DNA of 11,817 bases from Evtepia sp. GTDB taxonomy: Bacteria > Bacillota > Clostridia > Oscillospirales > Oscillospiraceae. The notes beneath the pieces are model-generated. The model did no database searches and was not told the DNA's origin. It saw only the letters and a list, made by a program, of their open reading frames with translations. Both the position numbers and the translations under genes were made by a program. The stretch is from the NCBI GenBank assembly GCA_020025735.1, contig JAHHRP010000051.1, positions 1 through 11,817 on the forward strand, given 5' to 3'. This document shows positions 6,801 to 11,817 of the stretch, in pieces. Positions within the stretch are counted from its first letter, which is position 1; each line of letters begins with the position of its first letter.

Positions 6801-8794
6801 ACTTGGGAACTCTTGCCACCTTCCAGGTCACTCAGCCACAGGTAGAGATCATAAGACTCCAGCTCCTCCAGCGGAACATTGTTCACGTCAAAGGGATAGG
6901 TGGTGTTCTTGGTCACCGGAATGCTGCCATAACCCAAGTTGCCGGGAATCGCACCGGAACCCGCCTTGAAGTCCTCGCCCTTGGGCGCCGTGGCCCCCTT
7001 GGGAAGCAGGGCATAGTAGAGCTGGCAGGTTTTGGTGGGCATCACTGTCACCTGTGCGCTGATATTCGTCACCTTGGACAGATAAGGATACCCAGCTGCA
7101 AAGTCTGGCACTGTGTCATCAGGCGTCGAGAAAGAAACCACCTTCACGGGGCTTTGATCTTGCCGGGAATCCACCAGCACGGTGGAGAGGTAATAGCCGC
7201 CGCCAGGCTTCAAACTAGAAAGCTTGGCCGTGTTCTCCTTGCTTGAACCCGTCAAACTCACGGTGCCGTGCTTGATAATCTCCGTGCCGTAGGGAGGGGG
7301 ATTGATGAGGTCCCCAGCACCAATGGACCCTGCGGTAACAGGCGTGATGGCCCAATAGACGGTCCCTTTCTTATTGGCACTAAACTTTGCCAGGGCACTG
7401 GTGGGTGCCAGATCGGTGACAACAGGGTAGCCGCCCATTAAGCGAGGATCCGCAGAGGCTTCCGCAGCCGCATTGCTGTCCATGGTTTCGCCGCCGATTT
7501 CCACCGTGTCGCCTGGCCGGACGATGATCTCATCGGGCAGCATGGTCACGGTACTGCCTGGGGCATTGACGGTGAGTTTGCCGATGTCCCCCTTGCCAGT
7601 GACGGTGGTCCCCACATCCAGGTTGACCTCCTTGCCAAAGGTGCCTGCTTCCAGGTTGAGGGTCGATTCGGTGGCCGCTTCGTCAATGGTAATGGAAGCG
7701 GCGGTACCACTGACCAAATTGAGTTTGGAACCGGGGGTGATGTTGACAACTTCCTTCACATTGCCAGCCAGAGAGAGCTTCGCATCCTTCCCGCCATCTA
7801 GGACAATCTTCCGCACACCCATGTTGTCTCCACAATTGTCCTTCAGGTAGGCATTGGTGCGGATGGTCGCCTGGTTGATGACACCATCGCCCTCCACACG
7901 CAGGGAAACCTCCTGGCCTCGTGGCGTATCTACGATCAGTTCTTGGGCATCCACATTGCGCAAAACAATACTGTCATCGCCGTCCTGGCTCAAGCCGCCG
8001 CCACAGAGGATAATCTGACCCAGCACCCGTACATTTTCCAGCAGAACACTGCCCAGATCTACCCCGTCGGTGATGTACAGGTTGCCTGCCACCACAGTAT
8101 CCCGCAGGGTTACGTTGGAGGACGTGATGGTCACATTGCCATATGTACCTGGCAGACTGTGTACCCCTTCCTCCTGGACGGGGTTGCCGATGGCGTTGAC
8201 AATGAGAATGGCAGCTTCTCCACGGGTGATGGCCTTCTTGGGCCGGAACGTGCCGTCAGGATAGCCGCTGATGATATGATACCGGGCAGCCTGCTCCACA
8301 AGCCCGCGGCTCCACTCCTGAAGCTCACGGCTGTCAGAAAAGCTGGTGTCTTCTCCGGGGTAAGGCTGCAGCCGCAGATTCCGGGCCAAGATCACGGTGG
8401 CCTGCTCTCGGGTCAGCTTCCCATGGGGGGAGAAGGTCGTGGCAGAGGTGCCGTTGATGTATTTCTCCGTATAGGAGATGGCTACGTCCTGCGCAAACCA
8501 GTCTGAGTTCTTCACATCCGTAAAAGGTGCATTGTTCATGACCTTGTAGCCGAAAGCACGGTTAATAATGGTGACGAACTCTGCGCGGGTGATCGGCGCA
8601 TTGGGACGCATGTTGCCAGAGATATCCCCCCGCATAAAGCCCCAATCAACCACTTTTTGCATAGCCTCGTCCACTGAGACCGCCGAAGCCCGCAGATGCG
8701 GCACCGGAATCAGTCCCACAAAGAGGACGAGGGCCAGCAAACAGGCCAGTGTCCGTTTGCCAAGACCGTGTGAATTGTGCGTTTGTTTGTTCAT
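3896..8794 (-). CDS. large exported protein: N-terminal SLH x3, beta-solenoid-like segment, Fn3/Ig-like modules
   Basis: This 1632-residue surface protein has a signal peptide: basic start, hydrophobic LACLLALVLFVGLIPV, and an ASA cleavage site near residue 38. Three SLH domains follow (about 39-83, 87-143, 148-204; motifs ITRAE, LTREQ, ITRGE). Residues 215-435 look like a beta-solenoid. The rest is modular: Fn3-like units with a G-T-V-Y-W-A-I-x-P type strand (about 455-558, 562-674, 677-798, 1166-1320, 1321-1485) and two Ig-like units resembling SbsA/Big_5 (about 799-965, containing LVFSESV, and 1486-1610). It ends in a Gly-rich tail. The ATG at 8794 has GAAAGGGA about 9 nt upstream. It begins only 41 nt after the PilZ gene, with no terminator between, so it may be read through from the flagellar genes. 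It is probably a wall-bound structural or S-layer-type protein; no catalytic motif is recognised. Confidence 0.9.
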   Translation of the reverse strand: MNKQTHNSHGLGKRTLACLLALVLFVGLIPVPHLRASAVSVDEAMQKVVDWGFMRGDISGNMRPNAPITRAEFVTIINRAFGYKVMNNAPFTDVKNSDWFAQDVAISYTEKYINGTSATTFSPHGKLTREQATVILARNLRLQPYPGEDTSFSDSRELQEWSRGLVEQAARYHIISGYPDGTFRPKKAITRGEAAILIVNAIGNPVQEEGVHSLPGTYGNVTITSSNVTLRDTVVAGNLYITDGVDLGSVLLENVRVLGQIILCGGGLSQDGDDSIVLRNVDAQELIVDTPRGQEVSLRVEGDGVINQATIRTNAYLKDNCGDNMGVRKIVLDGGKDAKLSLAGNVKEVVNITPGSKLNLVSGTAASITIDEAATESTLNLEAGTFGKEVNLDVGTTVTGKGDIGKLTVNAPGSTVTMLPDEIIVRPGDTVEIGGETMDSNAAAEASADPRLMGGYPVVTDLAPTSALAKFSANKKGTVYWAITPVTAGSIGAGDLINPPPYGTEIIKHGTVSLTGSSKENTAKLSSLKPGGGYYLSTVLVDSRQDQSPVKVVSFSTPDDTVPDFAAGYPYLSKVTNISAQVTVMPTKTCQLYYALLPKGATAPKGEDFKAGSGAIPGNLGYGSIPVTKNTTYPFDVNNVPLEELESYDLYLWLSDLEGGKSSQVKKLPFTTVDRTPPKFNVEATVNKLQPTSVDLYANLNENGTLFWAIVPEGEPYPKPLAGTDPNGTVDLSSDNAKLQVVSGMNALKNGKVAMTENKDVTFTVSGLEKEKSYDLYYVAQDKAGNYSDIVKKITIHTLDQSGPTVTQEFTRYNSNDPTHPLPDTDIRLVFSESVMDKETLNKYTDLYQKVLDSDPSEEEARRGMAEILRKNIILYEMVNGIEKQVVDRSNDESNPDWTVDYRFAKVAIEDGKMVVTLPTSKDPLTSALNLKSGATYYFKIDGIADTSSGQNPMGVTRLDEFTTVFAQVNLSSAGNSTIEIDPTGKKIPVDGYWRMNPVSTQNVADSVKWDMILWSDTTVEFTLWTRASKGANEWSDWSQVKADTSPDLGPSTQITHVPANGQFSGVSMTMNQNLLQKEKFNPLKELEEGTVYEYAVSFTKIRGDSERQNWSGTVNMNINVVAGENSGLKQLATDVSEANWKEVVGNGKAITNIGQPETLGLRIPFQDKVAPMFVNKYPTFKAGDSVVNMDLMLNRQGTVHYVVAPINTITTVGGKVSDNQKTTNYGETANWETLPESGNVPTPEDLIVATTPGYNDIVNAKTKYAASPDVKFGSVSVGQSVVLEKVTGLKPTTPYIAYFVTQGTASVFSPVYCYRFETGDVKTPVITLTESSPSVAFRSDETADLNYALFSAADLPPIFLESMLNHVDPDKKDEYQQEHSDPKYRIIDALQDSGREGFSSVFDMYAKEETKKTVREYIDRSSAAGKPVASGIINNLTSKAQSKDFSSAMNKESASNYYCLAVAKNVLGGEYTFKGVYPVFMPKTTPPKLKIESPRPTHNDKKDTYSGTITFFFDEILYYLPTNGETSDLKPVYNVDQDDQDEKYVSFKQHILGNVEQLTVGTPLPGESNTFVLNYKGARDGATITIFKDGFVSGVRGNSSRAPILLQFQAEKTGIGGGFNGGGKWVIISGQ
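7490..8152 (-). other. segment encoding a beta-solenoid-like (pectate-lyase-like) fold
   Basis: Residues about 215-435 of the large SLH protein are a run of short hydrophobic strands separated by turns. Examples are NVTITSSNVTL, TVVAGNLYITDGV, SVLLENVRVLGQIIL, SIVLRNVDAQELIV and KLNLVSGTAASITI. The 10- to 20-residue strand-turn rhythm and the many N, D, G and T residues at turns are typical of right-handed beta-helices. No catalytic residues of a polysaccharide lyase can be identified, so a structural role or glycan binding is more likely than an enzyme. The fold is an inference from the strand pattern. Confidence 0.6.
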
Positions 8795-8835
8795 ACTGAT
8801 CGTTCCCTTTCTTGTTGGCGTGGGTTGGTTCCGAC

Positions 8836-9414
8836 TCAGTCCGCTGAGCCGATCTGCAAGCTGAAGACGGCTTCCCGCACCATGGCTTCTTCTCCAGGGG
8901 TCAGGTCCACAAAGGCCGCTGCATATAACGGCAGGTCCTCCCCGGTGGGAAGCTGGCGCAGAACCCTGGCCCGGAGAATCAATGGTTCTGTCGTCACAGG
9001 AACGACCACTTCCACAAGCTCATCCGTCACTAGGTATCCTTTACAGAAAAAGGCGATGCCGCCACAACTAAGATCTAGGCTGGTGATCTCCCGCCGCCCC
9101 TGCCACCGACCAGTGACGGGGTAAAGATAGGAGTCAAAGCGCACTGGCATCCGCAGATTTTGACGAATCTCGGACCCAATGCTGCGCAGTTTCTGTATTT
9201 GCAGCCGATTCCCGCGGCTTTTCAAAATCTTTCCCTCAGCAGGAGGCACTTGCGCCGAGGCTCCTACCAACTGGATATACTCATGGACCAAAACTTTTTC
9301 CATGTCCCGCGGGTCTACAGTAAGAGTCCAGATCTCCTGCTGAGGCCGCACATCTGCTGTGCATCGCGCCACAGGCTGACCATGACTGTCTAAAATCAAA
9401 TAGTTATCCGGCAT
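8836..9414 (-). CDS. PilZ-domain protein, probable c-di-GMP receptor (YcgR-like)
   Basis: This 192-residue cytoplasmic protein has a C-terminal PilZ domain (about 84-188). Both c-di-GMP contact motifs are present: RQNLR at 84-88 (RxxxR) and DLSCGG at 114-119 (DxSxxG). It should therefore be able to bind the nucleotide. Residues 1-80 form a separate beta-rich domain that may correspond to the YcgR N-terminal domain, though similarity cannot be confirmed by eye. YcgR-type proteins brake the flagellar motor or alter secretion when c-di-GMP is high. The start at 9414 (MPDNYLIL) is preferred because GGAAGG lies about 8 nt upstream and the ATG overlaps the end of the FlhB-like gene by 11 nt, which suggests translational coupling. 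An ATG at 9513 would add 33 mostly basic residues read from the neighbour's coding DNA and is unlikely. The next gene begins 41 nt downstream. Confidence 0.88.
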   Translation of the reverse strand: MPDNYLILDSHGQPVARCTADVRPQQEIWTLTVDPRDMEKVLVHEYIQLVGASAQVPPAEGKILKSRGNRLQIQKLRSIGSEIRQNLRMPVRFDSYLYPVTGRWQGRREITSLDLSCGGIAFFCKGYLVTDELVEVVVPVTTEPLILRARVLRQLPTGEDLPLYAAAFVDLTPGEEAMVREAVFSLQIGSAD

Positions 9415-9763
9415 CTTGATCACCTTCCGTTTCCTCTTCCGGTTCTTCTTTCGCAGCGGCTGCGGCAGCTTCTGTACGCCGACGGCGGAATTTTTCCGGG
9501 TCATCGGGGTCAAATTCTAAAAAGTAAATATAAATCTCTACAATGGCCTGATATAGTTCTTGGGGGATTTCCCGCCCCAGCTCCATCTGCGCCAGGACCG
9601 TTGCCAAAGAGCTATCCTCATAGACAGGCACTCCACTTTCGGAAGCCACCTCTACGATTTTCTCTGCCAAGTTTCCCATGCCAGAGGCCACAATCACTGG
9701 GGCTCCTGACCCATTGTACCGCAATGCCGCCGCCGAAGCCTGGTCTCGTTCACGCTTTGACAT
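9404..9763 (-). CDS. stand-alone FlhB C-terminal-domain protein (YlqH-like)
   Basis: This 119-residue protein matches the cytoplasmic C-terminal domain of the flagellar export switch protein FlhB. Residues 8-86 run from AAALRYNGSGAPVIVASG through LAEKIVEVASESGVPVYED to LGREIPQELYQAIVEIYIYF, the classic pattern of the family. The transmembrane part and the NPTH autocleavage site of full FlhB are absent, so it resembles the FlhB polypeptide after cleavage. The tail (about 95-119) is Ala- then Glu/Asp-rich and probably disordered. Bacillus YlqH is a comparable small protein. The ATG at 9763 has GGAAAGGG upstream; an in-frame TTG at 9784 would overlap that site and is rejected. It overlaps the FliK-like gene by 14 nt and the PilZ gene by 11 nt, so the three are almost certainly one operon. 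Its role in substrate switching is inferred. Confidence 0.85.
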   Translation of the reverse strand: MSKRERDQASAAALRYNGSGAPVIVASGMGNLAEKIVEVASESGVPVYEDSSLATVLAQMELGREIPQELYQAIVEIYIYFLEFDPDDPEKFRRRRTEAAAAAAKEEPEEETEGDQDAG

Positions 9764-11189
9764 CCACACCACCCTTTCCTTCAAACAAATGGGGGAAAAT
9801 CTCCGTCAGCGTCAGCGGGGTTGTCAGCTGTGAGACCTGAATCCCTCGGCTGGTCAAGCCATGGTCAGATAGGATCGTTTCAATGTCCCGCGCGATGGTC
9901 GCCTTATTTCGCTCCACCGATTCTGGACCCAACACGCGCAGGGCTACCCCTTGCTTCTCGTCTGCATTGAGTGCCATTTCCAAGGCCCCCAGAGACTGAA
10001 TGTCCATCTTGAACAAAAATTGAATCTGCTGGTCATCCTCCCCACGACGCCCATTTTCCTTCTCTGCGTCAGGGTCTACCCACACCTCAGAGTAGAGCAT
10101 CTTTCCCTGCCACTCCAGGGGAAGCATGATGTGGTTAAGGGGCATGTAGACACTTTCATTGATGAGGATGGACCGGAGAATTTCCTGAAATCCCTCCCGT
10201 GCATCCACCCCCAACTCTCCCCGCAAAGCGCGCCGGGCCGCCTGGGCCAGATGCTGGGCGAAGTTGTCCTGCTTGACCGCCTGCTGAAATGGTGTCTGTG
10301 CCATCAGCCGCAGCAGCGCAGTGTCATCCAGCTGATTGAGGCTGCCCAGCACATTCCCATAGCCACCCAACTGCCGGAACGCAGTCAGCATCCCTTTCTG
10401 TGAGGCGTTCTCATACCGGGCAATGTCCAATGCCAGCATTCCGATGAGTGTCCGAATGGTGCCTAAGTTGTGGGAACGCTCTACATAGGACGCAAGATAG
10501 GGGAGAATCTGTCCTTGGAGCAGCTTTAGACTACTGTCTCGGCTGCCGGCAGAAAGACTGTTTTCCAACTGGGCCATCAGTTCTCCCATCTGGCCACGCC
10601 AGCTCTGGGGCAGATATTCCATGATCTGACGCAGATTGCGCTGGATGTTCTCCTGGATATGGGACTGGCTGGAGAAGTCAATATACTTCTGTGCAAAACG
10701 CAAAATAGCGCCTCGCGCGCCTTCGTCCGGCATTTTTTTATATGCCTGCCTAAGCAGGTCAAACAGAGGGCCGCCGAATCTGCTCTCCCCTTGCAATTGT
10801 GTGGTAAAAAATTCCAGCAGTGTCTTGCGGTCCATCCGCAGCATTCCCAGCAGGGATGCCATTTCCTGGGCAATCCCAGGTGCAAGACCAGGCGTTGCCA
10901 CCGATGAACGCAGCATCACCACAATCTGCTCCAGCATCTGCATCAAGTCTGGTGCCTGCCGCAGCTGGCCCAGAAACGCCTGAAGATTGGAGTCATATCG
11001 CAGCACCCCAGATTGCAGGGGATTATCTGCCCCCTGCTGCTCCGTCCTGGCATCCGACCGGCTGACACGGGTCGGGTCGGGGGCATTCTGCACTCTTGGG
11101 TCCGGTTTTGTGGTCGGTATGGGCGTACGATTGTTCTGGATGCTTTCATATCCAGCGACTCGATTGGTCGCGCCGAGTAAATCCGCCAT
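9750..11189 (-). CDS. FliK/YlqG-like flagellar hook-length-control-type protein
   Basis: This 479-residue cytoplasmic protein lacks a signal peptide. Residues 1-60 are polar and Pro/Asn/Arg-rich, probably disordered. Residues 64-340 are mainly amphipathic helices. The C-terminal part, about 345-456, has beta strands and a helix resembling the FliK C-terminal (Flg_hook) domain. It contains WQGKMLYSEVWVDPDAE (360-376), then FLFKMDIQSLGALEMALNA (391-409), VALRVLGPES, and an amphipathic helix ending GLTSRGIQVSQL. In Bacillus a comparable protein, YlqG, precedes the FlhB-like YlqH, and here too the next gene is an FlhB-like domain with a 14-nt overlap. FliK and FlhB act together in switching flagellar export specificity; a similar partnership is inferred. 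The ATG at 11189 has a strong AGGTGATGG site about 6 nt upstream. The family assignment rests on pattern and context, not on a search. Confidence 0.65.
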   Translation of the reverse strand: MADLLGATNRVAGYESIQNNRTPIPTTKPDPRVQNAPDPTRVSRSDARTEQQGADNPLQSGVLRYDSNLQAFLGQLRQAPDLMQMLEQIVVMLRSSVATPGLAPGIAQEMASLLGMLRMDRKTLLEFFTTQLQGESRFGGPLFDLLRQAYKKMPDEGARGAILRFAQKYIDFSSQSHIQENIQRNLRQIMEYLPQSWRGQMGELMAQLENSLSAGSRDSSLKLLQGQILPYLASYVERSHNLGTIRTLIGMLALDIARYENASQKGMLTAFRQLGGYGNVLGSLNQLDDTALLRLMAQTPFQQAVKQDNFAQHLAQAARRALRGELGVDAREGFQEILRSILINESVYMPLNHIMLPLEWQGKMLYSEVWVDPDAEKENGRRGEDDQQIQFLFKMDIQSLGALEMALNADEKQGVALRVLGPESVERNKATIARDIETILSDHGLTSRGIQVSQLTTPLTLTEIFPHLFEGKGGVDVKA

Positions 11190-11215
11190 GTTGTTCCATC
11201 ACCTGATTTCCGTCT

Positions 11216-11245
11216 ATTTTGTCTTTCTTCCAGGAAAGAGGTCAA
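11216..11245 (-). promoter_or_regulatory. candidate promoter for the FliK-like operon, with inverted repeat in spacer
   Basis: On the minus strand TTGACC (11245-11240) is followed after 18 nt by CAAAAT (11221-11216), matching a housekeeping -35 (5 of 6) and -10 (4 of 6). The 18-nt spacer is bounded by an inverted repeat, TCTTTC (11222-11227) and GAAAGA (11234-11239), which could be an operator. The -10 lies about 27 nt upstream of the FliK-like ATG at 11189. The -10 is weak and the assignment is by eye. Confidence 0.4.
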
Positions 11246-11275
11246 AAAAACCGGGTCTTTTCTCTCTTTCGGTCT

Positions 11276-11307
11276 TAAGTTTTTTGCTGAATGGTCGATA
11301 ATATAAT
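11276..11307 (+). promoter_or_regulatory. candidate cheA promoter with sigma-28-like and sigma-A-like elements
   Basis: TAAG (11276-11279), a 14-nt gap and GTCGATAA (11294-11301) differ by one base each from the sigma-28/SigD flagellar consensus TAAA-N15-GCCGATAA. A perfect TATAAT (11302-11307) overlaps just downstream but lacks a good -35 at the usual distance. GATAAT (11297-11302) with TTAAGT (11275-11280) is another weak sigma-A option. It lies about 40 nt upstream of the cheA start, the right distance for either type. SigD control would agree with the chemotaxis gene that follows. Confidence 0.5.
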
Positions 11308-11341
11308 ATGAGAGTTCTTACCGGAAGGAAGGTTATATCGT

Positions 11342-11817
11342 ATGGGTACTGGCAATGACAGCATTTTGGACGCCTACCTTTTTGAGACCAACTCCCTCCT
11401 GGAGCAGCTGGACAGCCTCGTCCTGGCCGCAGAACAGCAGGATAGTTTCTCAGAAGAAGACGTCAATACCATCTTCAGAATCATGCACACCGTCAAAGGC
11501 TCCTCTGCCATGATGGAGTTTCAATCTCTGGCCACCATCGCCCACCGGGCGGAAGATCTGTTCTCTCTCATTCGCGACAGATCCATCTCTGTGGTTCCAG
11601 AATCCTTGCGCCCGGAATTGTTTGATCTTTTGTTTCAGACCATTGACTTTTTCCGCAGCGAGGTAGAACGTATCGAAGGAAATCAGCCGCTTACTGATAA
11701 TATCGACAGTCTTTTAGAAAAAGTTAATAGTTTCATTGCACAAATTCAAGGTGAGCCAGTCGCAGGAACCTCTGCCTCCACCGCTGCTGCCTCTGCCGAC
11801 GGCAGCACGAATGCTTC
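11342..11817 (+). CDS. cheA: chemotaxis histidine kinase CheA, N-terminal Hpt domain (partial, cut at window edge)
   Basis: The 158 codons present encode a histidine phosphotransfer (P1) domain followed by the start of a linker. Residues 1-135 are helical. The phosphorylation motif is IMHTVKGSSAMMEF, with the expected phosphoryl-accepting His at residue 49. A second helix, IAHRAEDLFSLIRD, follows, as in CheA. From about 137 an Ala/Ser/Thr-rich stretch begins, typical of the P1-P2 linker. CheA autophosphorylates this His from its P4 kinase domain and passes phosphate to CheY and CheB; those domains lie beyond the window. The ATG at 11342 has GGAAGGAAGG about 9 nt upstream. It is divergent from the FliK-like operon, with 152 nt between the starts. 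A stand-alone Hpt protein is possible but less likely, given the open linker at the edge. Confidence 0.87.
   Translation, partial: MGTGNDSILDAYLFETNSLLEQLDSLVLAAEQQDSFSEEDVNTIFRIMHTVKGSSAMMEFQSLATIAHRAEDLFSLIRDRSISVVPESLRPELFDLLFQTIDFFRSEVERIEGNQPLTDNIDSLLEKVNSFIAQIQGEPVAGTSASTAAASADGSTNA

Noticed and set aside
9415..9513. Longer N-terminus for the PilZ protein from an ATG at 9513
   Set aside because: It would overlap the FlhB-like gene by 110 nt and add a basic stretch that is just that gene read in another frame. The ATG at 9414 has a good ribosome binding site and the usual short overlap.
9764..9784. TTG start at 9784 for the FlhB-like protein
   Set aside because: The added codons contain the ribosome binding site of the ATG at 9763, which fits the family start better.
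11241..11262. T-run with ACCG/CGGT pairing in the divergent region, considered as a terminator
   Set aside because: There is only a 4-bp stem with a very long loop, and no gene ends there on either strand.
1..11817. CRISPR arrays, tRNA or rRNA genes, insertion sequences, phage genes, riboswitches
   Set aside because: No short regularly spaced repeats, cloverleaf or rRNA-like sequence, transposase or terminal inverted repeats could be seen on either strand.

Overview
The window comes from a motile, Gram-positive-type anaerobe of the Clostridia, most likely the Oscillospiraceae (Flavonifractor / Intestinimonas / Oscillibacter type). The taxonomic call is an inference from three things: mixed GC near 50-60%, very large SLH-anchored surface proteins with Ig-like and LYY-type repeats, and flagellar/chemotaxis genes typical of Firmicutes. 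No species-level marker is present.

Layout. Almost everything lies on the minus strand as one tightly packed series, read from right to left. First is a FliK/YlqG-like protein (11189-9750). It overlaps by 14 nt a stand-alone copy of the FlhB C-terminal domain (9763-9404). That gene overlaps by 11 nt a PilZ-domain protein (9414-8836). After a 41-nt gap comes a 1632-residue exported protein with three N-terminal SLH domains, a beta-solenoid-like segment and Fn3/Ig-like modules (8794-3896). After a 94-nt gap holding a perfect 14-bp hairpin comes a 1196-residue exported protein with Ig-like domains, six ~115-residue tandem repeats and three C-terminal SLH domains (3801-211). A GC-rich hairpin at 102-145 probably ends the unit. 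On the other side of a 152-nt divergent promoter region, the plus strand starts cheA (11342 to the window edge; only the Hpt domain and linker are present).

How it fits together. The right end is flagellar/chemotaxis: the CheA phosphotransfer domain, a FliK-like and an FlhB-like export-switch pair resembling Bacillus YlqG-YlqH, and a c-di-GMP-type PilZ receptor. The left end is cell surface: two giant proteins that should bind secondary cell-wall polymer through SLH domains, one at its N-terminus and one at its C-terminus. No terminator or convincing promoter separates the two halves, so motility/c-di-GMP genes and envelope proteins may share transcription. That physical link is the most interesting feature of the window. 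It is a hypothesis from gene order, not a demonstrated system.
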